NCBI RefSeq assembly: GCF_002086735.1
Contig: NZ_MVIJ01000008.1
Location: 62,001 to 126,000, forward strand
Reading direction: 5' to 3'
DNA: 64,000 nucleotides
Source: Mycobacterium scrofulaceum
GTDB lineage: Bacteria; Actinomycetota; Actinomycetes; Mycobacteriales; Mycobacteriaceae
Shown: piece after piece, positions 27,844-38,487 of the stretch
Numbering within the stretch: the stretch's first letter is position 1
Layout: every line of letters starts with the position of its first letter
Position numbers and translations under genes: made by a program
Notes under the pieces: generated by a model
What the model saw: only the letters and a program-made list of their open reading frames with translations
The model's database searches: none
Told to the model about the DNA's origin: nothing

Positions 27844-28740
27844 CTATTTCGCGGCCCCCGGCTTCAGATAGGTCACCAGGCTCACGTCGAGCGCCTCGTC
27901 GGTGAAGTAGTGCTCGCACCCGCGCAGGTACTTGATGTAGCGGTTGTAAACCTCTTCGGAGGTGACCTCGATGGCTTTGTCCTTGTTCGCCTCGAGGTTG
28001 TCGCCCCAGATGTGCAGCGTCTTGATGTAGTGCGGACGCAGCGAAAGAGGCTCGGGCACAACGAAACCCGCCTTCTCGCCGTGGTCGACCATCATTTGGG
28101 TGGACGGCAGCCGGCCACCCGGGAAGATCTCGGTGATGATGAATTTGATGAACCGGGCCGTCTCGAACGTCAGCTTCTTGCCGCGGGCGGCCAGGTCGTA
28201 CGGGTGGAAGCTGACGCTGCTCTGTACGGTCATCCGGCCGTCGTCGGGCATGATGTCGAACGTCCGCTTGAAGAAGTCGTCGTAGTTCTCGTGCCCGAAG
28301 TGCTCGAAGGCCTCGATCGACACGATCCGGTCGACGGGCTCGTTGAAGTCCTCCCAGTTCTGCAGCCGCACCTCACGCGAGCGGTCGCTGTCGATCGACG
28401 ACAGCACCTCCGCACACCGGGCGTGCTGGTTCTTCGACAGCGTCAGGCCGATCACGTTGACGTCGAACCGCTCGACCGCGCGCTTCATCGTGGTGCCCCA
28501 GCCGCAGCCGATGTCCAGCAGGGTCATGCCCGGCTTGAGGTCCAGCTTGTCCAGGTTCAGGTCGATCTTGGCGTACTGCGCCTCTTCCAGCGTCATGTCG
28601 TCGCGCTCGAAGTAGGCGCAGCTGTAGGTCCGGGTCGGGTCTTGGAACAAGGCGAAGAAGTCGTCGGAGACGTCGTAGTGCGCCTGGATGTCCTCGGGAG
28701 CCGTCCGAATCTTCGTGGGGCTAGCCGGTTGATCAGCCAT
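27844..28740 (-). CDS. mmaA4: Hydroxymycolate synthase MmaA4
   Basis: 298 residues. SAM motif LLDIGCGWG at residues 74-82; [20 protein letters not shown] and [15 protein letters not shown] are typical. The C-terminal [16 protein letters not shown] and the [20 protein letters not shown] run match MmaA4 (Hma) rather than the cyclopropane synthases. MmaA4 adds a methyl group with a hydroxyl, the branch point to keto- and methoxymycolates. ATG at 28740 has AGGAGAAC upstream. First of three adjacent mmaA genes reading leftward, each with its own spacer. Confidence 0.92.
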   Translation of the reverse strand: MADQPASPTKIRTAPEDIQAHYDVSDDFFALFQDPTRTYSCAYFERDDMTLEEAQYAKIDLNLDKLDLKPGMTLLDIGCGWGTTMKRAVERFDVNVIGLTLSKNQHARCAEVLSSIDSDRSREVRLQNWEDFNEPVDRIVSIEAFEHFGHENYDDFFKRTFDIMPDDGRMTVQSSVSFHPYDLAARGKKLTFETARFIKFIITEIFPGGRLPSTQMMVDHGEKAGFVVPEPLSLRPHYIKTLHIWGDNLEANKDKAIEVTSEEVYNRYIKYLRGCEHYFTDEALDVSLVTYLKPGAAK

Positions 28741-28823
28741 TTTCGTCTTGTTCTCCTGGATGAAGTTCACTGCGGATGACGGGCGCACTTGCCTCGGGAT
28801 GTGACGTGCAACGATACCGAACT

Positions 28824-29705
28824 TTACTTTTGCAGCGTGAATTGGTTGCAGTCGATGTAGCCCATCCGGAAGGCCTTGGCACACCCGGTCAGGTACCTCA
28901 TGTAGCGGTCGTACACCTCTTCGGACTGGATCCTGATGGCGTCGTCCCTGTGGGCCTGCAGCGCGCCGGCCCACAGGTCGAGCGTCCGGGCGAAGTCGGA
29001 CCGCAGCGACTGGACCCGGGTCACCTCGAACCCGGCCCGCGCCGAGTGCTCCTCGATGGTCTCGATCATCGGCAGCCGACCGCCCGGGAAGATGTCGGTC
29101 ACGATGAACCGGATGAACTTGGCGACCTCCATCGTCAGCGGCAGGCCGCGCTCGATGACCTGTCTCGCGTGCAATCCGGTGATCGAGTGCAGCACCATCA
29201 CCCCGTCGCGGGGCAGGGCGGTGTGGGCGAATTTGAAGAAATCGTCGTAGCGGTGGAAGCCGAAGTGCTCCAGCGCCTCGACGGTGACGATGCGATCCAC
29301 CGGCTCGCTGAAGTCGGCCCAGTCGCACAGCAGCGCCCGCCGCGACCGGCGGGTGTCCATCCCGTCGAGCGCTTCCCGGCAATAGGCGTACTGATTCCTG
29401 GACAGGGTCAGCCCGACCACATTGACGTCGTAGCGCTCGACCGCGCGTTTCAACATCGACCCCCAACCGCAGCCGACGTCGAGCAAGGTCATCCCGGGCT
29501 CGAGCCCGAGCTTGCCCAGGGTCAGGTCGAGCTTGGCCAGCTGCGCTTCCTGCAAGGTCATGTCCTCGCGGGGGAAATACGCGCAGCTGTAGGTGCGACT
29601 CGGATCCTGGAAGAGCGCAAAGAATTCGTTGGAAAGGTCGTAGTGCGCCCGCACGTCGTCCAGGTTGGATCGCGTACGAACAGCGCCGGCCGGGTTGTCA
29701 GACAT
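28824..29705 (-). CDS. mmaA3: Mycolate methyltransferase, MmaA3-like
   Basis: 293 residues, the length of M. tuberculosis MmaA3. The start [18 protein letters not shown], the SAM motif [16 protein letters not shown] and the close [12 protein letters not shown] all resemble MmaA3, which O-methylates hydroxymycolate to methoxymycolate. MmaA2 is the main alternative. Some slow growers make keto- but not methoxymycolates, so the product should be tested, not assumed. ATG at 29705 preceded by GGGAGGACAG; 83 bases lie between it and mmaA4. Confidence 0.75.
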   Translation of the reverse strand: MSDNPAGAVRTRSNLDDVRAHYDLSNEFFALFQDPSRTYSCAYFPREDMTLQEAQLAKLDLTLGKLGLEPGMTLLDVGCGWGSMLKRAVERYDVNVVGLTLSRNQYAYCREALDGMDTRRSRRALLCDWADFSEPVDRIVTVEALEHFGFHRYDDFFKFAHTALPRDGVMVLHSITGLHARQVIERGLPLTMEVAKFIRFIVTDIFPGGRLPMIETIEEHSARAGFEVTRVQSLRSDFARTLDLWAGALQAHRDDAIRIQSEEVYDRYMRYLTGCAKAFRMGYIDCNQFTLQK

Positions 29706-29822
29706 CTGTCCTCCCGAGGGGACGGCACCACTGAGAGGTGGCCATCCGCGCGGGACCCTACTCGCCGGGCCCCGAAAACGGGGCATTTGCGCGCGTGTGG
29801 GCCGGAGTTTTTGCGCCCGGCG

Positions 29823-30770
<948 letters not shown>

Positions 30771-31688
30771 TCAGCTCGTTTCGGCGAAGTTGCTCGTCAG
30801 CACGCCGATCACCTGGTCCCACAACTGCTGTGGCAGATCATGTCCCATCCCGTCGAATAACACCAATCGGGCGCCGTCGATGGCCCTGGCCACCGCGCGC
30901 CCGCCGAAGGGCCGCATCAGCTTGTCGGCCCGGCCGTGGATCACCACGGTGGGCGCGACCGTCCGCCGGTTGTAGGGCCGCAGGCTGCCGCTGCCCAGCA
31001 CGGCGTCGAAATGCCGGGCGACGCCCCACGGATAGAAGCTTCGCTCGTAGCTTTCGATGGCCTCGGCCCGAAGCTGTTCCTCGGGAGCCAGGTAGCGCGG
31101 GCTGCCGATGATCTTGCTCACCCGGACGGCGTTGTCGATGATGACCTCGCGCGGCGAGCTCGGCGGGGGGCCCTTGATGAGCGCCAACAGCTGGCGGGGA
31201 CCGGGCGGCGGCAAAAACGCCGCGTTGTTGCTGGAGAAGATGACCCCGAGTGTCCTGGTCCGCTCGCGAAACCGCGCGGCGAAGATCTGGGCGATCATGC
31301 CGCCCATGGACGCGCCCACGATGTGCGCGCCCTCGATGCCCAGGTGATCCAGCACCGCCGCCGCGTCGTCGGCCATGTCCTCGAGCTTGTAGCCCGCCTC
31401 GCTCGGCAGGCCGAGAAAGGAGCGGGCCAATCGCGTCACGAGCGGCTGCCCCGAGCCGGCGCGCTGCGTCTTGCTCGACAGGCCGACGTCCCGGTTGTCG
31501 TAGCGGATGACGCGCAACCCGTGGCCCACCAACCGCTCGCAGAAGGCGGTGCGCCAGAGCACCAGCTGGGCGCCCAGGCCCATGATCAGCAGCACGGGCG
31601 GGTCGTCGATGTCGCCCATGTCCTCGTAGTACAGCTTCAGGTCGCCCTGAGGATCAAAGACCGTGGCGTGCCCGGTGCGGATCTCCAT
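30771..31688 (-). CDS. lipG: Alpha/beta-hydrolase LipG
   Basis: 305 residues. The nucleophile elbow is GASMGG with Ser128; an Asp in HGRADKLMRPFGG and a His in GMGHDLP complete a typical triad. The oxyanion region MGLGAQ lies near residue 36. M. tuberculosis LipG (Rv0646c) has phospholipase/thioesterase activity reported. Start is the ATG at 31688, preceded by GGAGGTG; the stop of the upstream ABC1 kinase gene is eight bases away, so translation is likely linked. Not exported by sequence. Confidence 0.9.
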   Translation of the reverse strand: MEIRTGHATVFDPQGDLKLYYEDMGDIDDPPVLLIMGLGAQLVLWRTAFCERLVGHGLRVIRYDNRDVGLSSKTQRAGSGQPLVTRLARSFLGLPSEAGYKLEDMADDAAAVLDHLGIEGAHIVGASMGGMIAQIFAARFRERTRTLGVIFSSNNAAFLPPPGPRQLLALIKGPPPSSPREVIIDNAVRVSKIIGSPRYLAPEEQLRAEAIESYERSFYPWGVARHFDAVLGSGSLRPYNRRTVAPTVVIHGRADKLMRPFGGRAVARAIDGARLVLFDGMGHDLPQQLWDQVIGVLTSNFAETS

Positions 31689-31696
31689 CGAGTGCC

Positions 31697-33043
31697 CTAC
31701 ACCTCCAGGTCGGGCTGGTGCTCGCGGCTGACCTCGACCATGAAGTTCGCGAAGTAGCCGGTCAGCTGCGGATCGGACATCATCTGCCATTTGGGCGCGA
31801 GCAGCTTCATGTACCGCTCGACGTAGAGGAATTGCTTGCCGATCAGCACCAGCTCGCGGGGCAGCTTGACGTCGTAGGCGTCGGCGAGCGACGAGAGCTG
31901 CCGCCCGATGTCGGCGTAGGACATGTCGCCCAGAGTCGACATGGTCAGCGGGGTGGCGAACTTCTCCAGGTCCTTGGCGGCCTGGGCCTCGGGCTTCATG
32001 GTGCCCACGGCGCCCATCAGCACGACGATCTTGCCCGCCGCGGCGTGGTCCTTCTTGACCAGCAGCGCGTACACCAGCTCGCGCAGCAGCCAGCGGGTGC
32101 GCGGGTCGATGCGGCCCATGATCCCGAAGTCGAAGAACACGATGCGGCCCGCGTCGTCGACGTACAGGTTGCCCGCGTGCAGGTCGCCGTGGAACAGCCC
32201 GTGCCGCAGCCCGCCCTCGAACAGCGAGAACAGCAGCGCCTTCACCAGCTCGGTGCCGTCGAACCCGGCCTTGCGGATCGCGGCGACGTCGTCGATGCGG
32301 ATGCCGTGCACCCGTTCCATCGTCAGCACCCGCTCGGAGGTGAAGTCCCAGTGCACCTGCGGCACCCGGATGCCCTGGCCCAGCGGTGATGCGTGCAGGT
32401 GCGAGACCCACGCGTCCATCGACTGCGCCTCGAGCCGGAAGTTCAGCTCCTCGGCCAGGTTGTCGGAGAAGTCGGCGACCACGTCCTGTGCCGAGAGCCG
32501 GCGGCCCAGCTTGGCCAGCTCCACGGCCTGGGCGAAGCGCTTGAGGATCTGCAGGTCGGCGGCGACCCGGCGGCGGATGCCCGGCCGCTGGATCTTGACG
32601 ACGACGTCCTCGCCGGTGTGCAGGGTCGCGTAGTGCACCTGGGCGATGGACGCCGACGCGAACGGCGTCTCCTCCCACTTGGCGAACAGGTCGGCGGGGT
32701 CGCCGCCGAGCTCCTCGACGAGCAGCTTGTGCACCTCGTCGGTGTCGGCGGGCGGCACCCGGTCGAGCAGGCCGCGGAATTCGCGGGACAGCGATTCGCC
32801 GAATGCGCCGGGGCTGGACGCGATGATCTGCCCGAATTTCACGTACGTGGGGCCGAGGTCGGCGAAGGTCTGCGGCAGCTGCTTGACCACCTTCTGCTGC
32901 CACGGCCCCCTGCCCGGCAGCTTGGTGATGACGCGAGCGGCGGTGCGAGTGACCTGCCAACCCGTGACCACCATCCGGGCCGCTTCGACCGGCAGCGGCA
33001 CCCGGTCAAGCCTGGCCACCTCTCGATGCTTGGCGGAACTCAT
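31697..33043 (-). CDS. ABC1/UbiB-family atypical kinase-like protein
   Basis: 448 residues. The catalytic-loop-like FHGDLHAGNLYVDD and metal motif FFDFGIMGR are present, as is the family KxGQ motif in YVKFGQIIASSPGAFG near residue 70. UbiB/COQ8 proteins are atypical kinases or ATPases acting in isoprenoid lipid (quinone) biology, although mycobacteria use menaquinone. ATG at 33043 matches the family start. Downstream gene lipG begins eight bases after its stop. Matches Rv0647c in position. Confidence 0.85.
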   Translation of the reverse strand: MSSAKHREVARLDRVPLPVEAARMVVTGWQVTRTAARVITKLPGRGPWQQKVVKQLPQTFADLGPTYVKFGQIIASSPGAFGESLSREFRGLLDRVPPADTDEVHKLLVEELGGDPADLFAKWEETPFASASIAQVHYATLHTGEDVVVKIQRPGIRRRVAADLQILKRFAQAVELAKLGRRLSAQDVVADFSDNLAEELNFRLEAQSMDAWVSHLHASPLGQGIRVPQVHWDFTSERVLTMERVHGIRIDDVAAIRKAGFDGTELVKALLFSLFEGGLRHGLFHGDLHAGNLYVDDAGRIVFFDFGIMGRIDPRTRWLLRELVYALLVKKDHAAAGKIVVLMGAVGTMKPEAQAAKDLEKFATPLTMSTLGDMSYADIGRQLSSLADAYDVKLPRELVLIGKQFLYVERYMKLLAPKWQMMSDPQLTGYFANFMVEVSREHQPDLEV

Positions 33044-33084
33044 CCCAGCAGTCTGCCAAATCGGCGCTGGCAAGTCCCAATCCT

Positions 33085-33678
33085 CTAGGCCGGCCTCCAG
33101 GGTTGCACCCAGCCCTGGATCGCCCAGCCCTCGAGCGCCGCGATCAGCTCGTACATGGTGGCGCCGTCGATGGATTCGCGGATGATGTCGGCGTGCCCGG
33201 CGTGCCGGGCCAGCTCGTTGATCACGTGCAGGACCACCCAGCGCACCGACCAGGCCTCCTGGTCCCTGGGGAACCAGGGGATGTCCTTCGGGACGGGCAC
33301 CGCCGCGTCGAGGTCCGCGGTCTCCACCAGCCGCAGCGACGCCGCGTTCTGTTCTCTGAAGGCCGCCAGCAGCCCGTCCAGCGTCTCGTCCGGCCGCATC
33401 ACGTGCTGGTCCGCGAACTCCTGCGCGATCCGCTCGAACGGTCGGGTGTCCTTGGGCGGTGCGTCGGGCGCCGCGGCGACCCGCGCCATCCAGCTGCGCT
33501 GCATCCCGGTGGCGTGCTTGACCAGCCCGCCGATGGACAGCGCGCTGACCGACGGGGTGGACCGGGCCTGTTCGTCGGTCAGGCCGTAGGACACCGCGAA
33601 GTAGGCGCTCTGGTGATACGCCAGGTATTCGCGCAGGGCGCTTCGTTCGTCGGCCGCGGGCCGGGCAAGAGCGGGCAT
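33085..33678 (-). CDS. DinB/DUF664-family protein
   Basis: 197 residues. The four-helix DinB fold is indicated by LREYLAYHQSAYFAVSYGLT, SIGGLVKHATGMQRSW and VVLHVINELARHAGHADIIRE; His54, His155 and His162-164 form the potential metal site. Related proteins include mycothiol- or bacillithiol-dependent transferases and isomerases. Substrate unknown. Start at the ATG at 33678, 38 bases from the divergent GH38 start. I do not recall a counterpart at this point in M. tuberculosis, so it may be an insertion. Confidence 0.8.
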   Translation of the reverse strand: MPALARPAADERSALREYLAYHQSAYFAVSYGLTDEQARSTPSVSALSIGGLVKHATGMQRSWMARVAAAPDAPPKDTRPFERIAQEFADQHVMRPDETLDGLLAAFREQNAASLRLVETADLDAAVPVPKDIPWFPRDQEAWSVRWVVLHVINELARHAGHADIIRESIDGATMYELIAALEGWAIQGWVQPWRPA

Positions 33679-33716
33679 TACCGGATATTAGGTCCCCCGC
33701 GCCGTAAAGTGCGGGG

Positions 33717-36700
33717 ATGCAGCTGGTTTCGGCACGCTCGACCGAGCTGTTCGTCGGCCCTCCGGACGCGCCGCTGCAGCTGGCACGGGTCACCCTGTCG
33801 GGCTGCGCCGAGCCGACGACGATCCGCGTCGACGGCGACGGCCTGAGCGGGCAGGCGCTCGCCGCGGCCGGTCAGGAGGTCGTCGAGGTCCCGGTCGACG
33901 TGGACCGCCCCGTCGTCGGTCAGCGCCGGGCCGCCCGGCTGCGCGCGGGCAGGACGTCCGAGGTCGCCTTCGAATTCCTGGTGGCCGAGCCCGGCTGGAC
34001 CATGTTCATGGTCAGCCACTTCCACTACGACCCGGTCTGGTGGAACACCCAGGGCGCCTACACCAGCGAGTGGGTCGAGGACCCGCCGGGCCGCCAGGCC
34101 AACAGCTTCGAGCTGGTGCACGCGCACCTGGAGATGGCCCGCCGCGAGCCCGAATACAAGTTCGTGCTGGCCGAGGTCGACTACCTCAAGCCCTACTGGG
34201 ACACCCATCCCGAGGACCGCGCCGACCTGCGCCGGTTCCTCGCGCAGGGCCGCGTCGAGGTGATGGGCGGCACCTACAACGAACCCAACACCAACCTCAC
34301 CAGCCCCGAGACCACCATCCGAAACCTGGTGCACGGCATGGGTTTTCAGCGTCACGTGCTGGGCGCCGATCCGGCCACCGCCTGGCAGCTGGACGTGTTC
34401 GGCCACGACCCGCAGTTCCCGGGGCTGGCCGCCGAGGCCGGGCTGACGTCGAGCTCGTGGGCGCGGGGCCCGTATCACCAGTGGGGCCCGACGCAAGGCG
34501 GCGACGTCGACCGCATGCAGTTCTGCAGCGAGTTCGAGTGGATCTCGCCGTCGGGCCGCGGCCTGCTCACGCATTACATGCCCGCGCACTACGGGGCCGG
34601 CTGGGGGATGGACTCGGCGGCCTCGCTCGCCGACGCGGAGGACGCCACCTACGCCGTGTTCGCCCAGCTCAAGCGGGTCGCGCTGACGCGTAACGTGCTG
34701 CTGCCCGTCGGCACCGATTACACGCCGCCGAACAAGTGGGTCACCGCCATCCACCGCGACTGGGCCGCGCGCTACACCTGGCCGCGGTTCGTGTGCGCGC
34801 TGCCGAGGGAGTTCTTCGCGGCCGTGCGCGCCCAACTCGCGAAGGACGGGCGGGCGCCGTCGCCGCAGACCCGCGACATGAACCCGATCTACACCGGCAA
34901 GGACGTGTCCTACATCGACACCAAGCAGGCCAACCGGGCCGCGGAGAACACCGTCCTGGAGGCCGAACGGTTCGCCGTGTTTGCCGGTCTGACGGCCGGC
35001 GCCGAGTATCCGCAGGCCGCGCTGGCCAAGGCGTGGGTTCAGCTGGCGTACGGGGCGCACCACGACGCCATCACCGGCTCGGAGTCCGACCAGGTCTACC
35101 TCGACCTGCTGACCGGCTGGCGCGACGCGTGGGAGCTGGGACGCGCGACCCGCGACGCGTCGCTGGCGGCGCTGTCCGGCCTCGTCGACGGCGACGTCGT
35201 GGTGTGGAACCCGCTGGCCCAGCAGCGCACCGACGTCGTCACCGCGCGGCTCGAATCGCCGCTCGCGGCCGGCGTCCGGGTGCTGGACCCGGACGGCACC
35301 GAGATGCCCGCGCACGTCGAGCACGGCGGCAGGTCGGTCACCTGGCTGGCGCGCGGGGTGCCGTCGCTGGGCTGGAGGGCCTACCGGCTCGTCGCCGACG
35401 ACGGCCCGGCCGGCTGGGAACCGCTGCCCGGCGCGGCGATCGCCAACGAGCACTACCGCCTCGCGGTCGACCCGGCGCGCGGCGGGGGAGTCGTGTCCCT
35501 GGTGCACGACGGCCGCCAGCTGATCGCGGCCGGCCGGGTCGGCAACGAGCTGGCCGTCTACGAGGAGTACGCGGCGCATCCGAGGCAGGCCGAGGGCCCG
35601 TGGCACCTGCTGCCCAAGGGTCCGGTGGTGTGCTCGTCGGCGTCGCCGGCCCGGGCGCGGGCCTACCACGGTCCGCTGGGGCAGCGGCTCGTGGTCACCG
35701 GGCGGATCGGCACCGTGGCGCGGTACACCCAGACGCTGACGTTGTGGCGCGGCGTGGCGCGCGTGGACTGCCGCACCACCATCGACGAGTTCACCGGGGC
35801 CGACCGCCTGGTGCGGCTGCGCTGGCCCTGCCCGATACCGGGCGCCATGCCGGTCAGCGAGGTCGGCGACGCCGTCGTCGGGCGGGGCTTCGCGTTGCTG
35901 CACCCGCCCGGACGGGGGGCCGAATCGGTCGATACCGCGCAGCACCCCTGGACGCTGGACAACCCCGCCTACGGCTGGTTCGGCCTGTCCTCGGCGGCGC
36001 GCTTCCGGGTGGGCGACGGGGTGCGGGCGGTCTCGGTGGCCGAGGTGGTCTCGCCGGACGAGGCGGAGTCGGGGCCGCTGGCGCGGGAGCTGATGGTCGC
36101 GCTGGTCCGCGCCGGGGTCACGGCCACCTGCAGCGGCGCCGACAAGCCGCGCTACGGGCACCTCGACGTCGACTCGAACCTGCCCGACGTGCGGATCGCG
36201 CTGGGCGGACCGGGCCGCAACGCCTTCACCGCGGCCGTGCTGGCGCAGGCCGGTCCGGCTTACGCGGCGGAACTCGACCGCCAGCTGGCGGCGACGCGCC
36301 GGGCCCGGGTCTGGGTGCCGGCCGCGACGCCGCTGGCGGCGGTGTGGGTGCCGGGCGCGGACCTGCGCGCGCCGGCCGCCCTGCCCGTGCTGGTCATCGC
36401 CGGGCGCGACGACGACGACCTGCGCGCGGCGATCGCGTCGGTGACCGACGACCTGGCCGACGCCGAGGTGGTCGTCGTCCAGCGGGCCCCGTCGGGCATG
36501 GAGCCCTTCGAGGACCGCACCGTCGCCCTGCTCAACCGCGGGGTGCCCAGCTTCGCCGTCGACGCCGAAGGCACCCTGCACACCGCGTTGCTGCGCTCCT
36601 GCACCGGCTGGCCGTCGGGCGTCTGGATCGACGAGCCGCGCCGCACCGCCCCGGACGGCTCGAACTTCCAGCTGCAGCACTGGACGCACGCGTTCGACTA

Positions 36701-37874
36701 CGCGCTGGTCTGCGGCGCGGGCGACTGGCGGCGCGCCGAGCTCCCCGACCGCAGCGCGCAGTTCTCCCACCCGCTGCTCGCCGTCGCCCGTTCCACGGGC
36801 GCGCTGCCCGCATCCGGATCGCTGTTGCGCGTCGACGCCGCCGGCGGCGTGCGGCTGGCGGCCCTCAAGGCGGCCGGCAACCCGCTGGCGGCGGGCAGCC
36901 CGCGGCCGGTCGACCCGCGCGCGGTGGCGCTGCGCCTGGTGGAAACGACGGGCGCGGGGGCCGGCGTGACGATCCGCTCGGACGTCGCCGAGTTCGCCGA
37001 CTTCCGCGAGGCCGACCTCCTCGAAAACCCGCGCGAGGGCCACCGCCCCCTGGACCTGCACGGGTACCAGGTGGCCACCGTGCTGGCCCGCGTCGAGGCG
37101 CAACCCGTCCCGGCGGCGTCCGGCCCGCTCGCGCCGCCCGCCGAAACGGCCGAGCCGTTGTACGCGCGCTACTGGCTGCACAACCGGGGCCCCGCCCCGC
37201 TCGGAGGGTTGCCGGCCGTCGCGCACCTGCATCCCCCGCGGGTGGGCGCCGAGCCGGGCGGCGAGGTCCGGCTGCGCCTCACCGCCGTCAGCGACTGCAG
37301 CGACGCGACCCTGACCGGGACGGTGACCCTGGTGTGCCCGGAAGGCTGGTCGGCCAAGCCCGACGAGCTGCCCCTGACGCTTCGCACCGGCGACCACCGG
37401 GAGACCGACGTGGCGATCTCGGTCCCCGCGCCCGCCGGGCCCGGGCTGTACCCGGTCCGCGCCCGGCTCCGCATCACCGCGGACGAGGCGCCGGCCGCCT
37501 GGCGGCAGCCGGTGGAGGACGTCTGCCTGGTCGAGGTCGGGGCGTGCGGGCAGGCCGAGCCGGTTTATCTCGTCGAGGGGCCCGCCGACGTCCACGTGGC
37601 CGCCGGCGACTCGGCGGCGCTGACGATGACCGTCGGCAGCCGCGCCGGGGCGGACCTGGCGCTCGAGGCGCATCTGATCAGCCCGTGGGGCACCTGGGAA
37701 TGGCTGGGCCCCGCCGCCGTGGGCGCGACGCTGCCCGCCCGCGGCGCCGCCGGCCTCCGCTTCGACGTGGGCCCGCCGCCCTGGCTGGGCCCGGGCCAGT
37801 GGTGGGCGCTGGTCCGCGTCGGCTGCGCGGGCCGGCTGCTCTACACCCCGGCGGTGCGGGTGACGGTGACATGA
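33717..37874 (+). CDS. GH38 alpha-mannosidase
   Basis: 1385 residues, longer than the about 1215 of M. tuberculosis Rv0648. GH38 zinc ligands and nucleophile are visible: SHFHYDPVWW (His103, Asp105), WQLDVFGHDP (nucleophile Asp226) and GAHHDAITG (His448-Asp450). The C-terminal half holds the beta-rich domains of this family. There is no signal peptide, so the enzyme should be cytosolic. GH38 enzymes are retaining exo-alpha-mannosidases. It overlaps the next gene by ATGA, starting a three-gene operon with a ROK kinase, and thus may release mannose for phosphorylation. Confidence 0.9.
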   Translation: MQLVSARSTELFVGPPDAPLQLARVTLSGCAEPTTIRVDGDGLSGQALAAAGQEVVEVPVDVDRPVVGQRRAARLRAGRTSEVAFEFLVAEPGWTMFMVSHFHYDPVWWNTQGAYTSEWVEDPPGRQANSFELVHAHLEMARREPEYKFVLAEVDYLKPYWDTHPEDRADLRRFLAQGRVEVMGGTYNEPNTNLTSPETTIRNLVHGMGFQRHVLGADPATAWQLDVFGHDPQFPGLAAEAGLTSSSWARGPYHQWGPTQGGDVDRMQFCSEFEWISPSGRGLLTHYMPAHYGAGWGMDSAASLADAEDATYAVFAQLKRVALTRNVLLPVGTDYTPPNKWVTAIHRDWAARYTWPRFVCALPREFFAAVRAQLAKDGRAPSPQTRDMNPIYTGKDVSYIDTKQANRAAENTVLEAERFAVFAGLTAGAEYPQAALAKAWVQLAYGAHHDAITGSESDQVYLDLLTGWRDAWELGRATRDASLAALSGLVDGDVVVWNPLAQQRTDVVTARLESPLAAGVRVLDPDGTEMPAHVEHGGRSVTWLARGVPSLGWRAYRLVADDGPAGWEPLPGAAIANEHYRLAVDPARGGGVVSLVHDGRQLIAAGRVGNELAVYEEYAAHPRQAEGPWHLLPKGPVVCSSASPARARAYHGPLGQRLVVTGRIGTVARYTQTLTLWRGVARVDCRTTIDEFTGADRLVRLRWPCPIPGAMPVSEVGDAVVGRGFALLHPPGRGAESVDTAQHPWTLDNPAYGWFGLSSAARFRVGDGVRAVSVAEVVSPDEAESGPLARELMVALVRAGVTATCSGADKPRYGHLDVDSNLPDVRIALGGPGRNAFTAAVLAQAGPAYAAELDRQLAATRRARVWVPAATPLAAVWVPGADLRAPAALPVLVIAGRDDDDLRAAIASVTDDLADAEVVVVQRAPSGMEPFEDRTVALLNRGVPSFAVDAEGTLHTALLRSCTGWPSGVWIDEPRRTAPDGSNFQLQHWTHAFDYALVCGAGDWRRAELPDRSAQFSHPLLAVARSTGALPASGSLLRVDAAGGVRLAALKAAGNPLAAGSPRPVDPRAVALRLVETTGAGAGVTIRSDVAEFADFREADLLENPREGHRPLDLHGYQVATVLARVEAQPVPAASGPLAPPAETAEPLYARYWLHNRGPAPLGGLPAVAHLHPPRVGAEPGGEVRLRLTAVSDCSDATLTGTVTLVCPEGWSAKPDELPLTLRTGDHRETDVAISVPAPAGPGLYPVRARLRITADEAPAAWRQPVEDVCLVEVGACGQAEPVYLVEGPADVHVAAGDSAALTMTVGSRAGADLALEAHLISPWGTWEWLGPAAVGATLPARGAAGLRFDVGPPPWLGPGQWWALVRVGCAGRLLYTPAVRVTVT

Positions 37875-38482
37875 GCGTGGTCGCGACCGTGGCCGGGGTG
37901 CCGGTGCTGGTGGGCGAGGTCGACGCGGCCGAAGCGCGGCTGCGCGGCGGGCCCCGCTCGGCCGCGCTGCCGGCCGCCGATACCAGCGAGGGGCGCCAAT
38001 TGCGGCGCTGGCTGACCCAGCTGATCGTGACCGAGCGGGTCGTCGCCGCCGAGGCCGGCGCGCGCGGCCTGAGCGAACGCGGGGCGCCCGGCGAGGCCGA
38101 GCTGCTCCCCGACGAGACGGCCCGCCTCGAGCTGGGCAGCGTGGCCGCCGCCGCGCTGGCCGACCCCCGCGCGCGGGCGCTGTTCGCGGCCGTCACCGCC
38201 GGGGTTCGCGTCGGCGACGGGGAAATCGCCGCCTACCACGCCCGCAACCCGCTGCGGTTCGCCCCGCCGCGCCCTGACCGGCACGGCTGGCGGGCCCCGC
38301 CGCGGGCCGCGCCGCCGCTGCCGGACGTGCGGTCGGCGATCGCCGACCACCTGCAGGGCGCCGCGCGCCGCCGCGCCTTCCGGGCCTGGCTGGACGCGCG
38401 GCGGGCCGCGCTGGTACGGCTCGCGCCCGGCTACGAGCATCCCGGCGACCCCCGCCAGCCCGACAACACCCACCGGCACTGA
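37871..38482 (+). CDS. SurA/parvulin-like chaperone-type protein at the fabD2 position
   Basis: 203 residues. It occupies the place of Rv0649, labelled FabD2 in M. tuberculosis, but shows no GHSLGE or GxSxG acyltransferase motif. The pattern VATVAGVPVLVGEVDAAEAR, then a helix with LIVTERVVAAEAGARGL, then VGDGEIAAYHARNPLRF and a C-terminal AFRAWLDARRAALVRL closely resembles the SurA/PrsA-type helical domain without an inserted prolyl isomerase domain. No signal peptide, so it would be cytosolic. Start overlaps the GH38 stop (ATGA). Function unknown; folding or stability of the large mannosidase is a guess. Confidence 0.6.
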   Translation: MSVVATVAGVPVLVGEVDAAEARLRGGPRSAALPAADTSEGRQLRRWLTQLIVTERVVAAEAGARGLSERGAPGEAELLPDETARLELGSVAAAALADPRARALFAAVTAGVRVGDGEIAAYHARNPLRFAPPRPDRHGWRAPPRAAPPLPDVRSAIADHLQGAARRRAFRAWLDARRAALVRLAPGYEHPGDPRQPDNTHRH

Positions 38483-38487
38483 CCGCC

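Noticed and set aside
33678..37673. 1331-residue minus-strand open frame
   Set aside because: Antisense to GH38, which carries all catalytic motifs; the frame lacks any recognisable domain.
34736..37870. Plus-strand frame extending the SurA-like gene upstream by about 1045 codons
   Set aside because: It runs through GH38 in another frame; family-like sequence begins only at the ATG at 37871.
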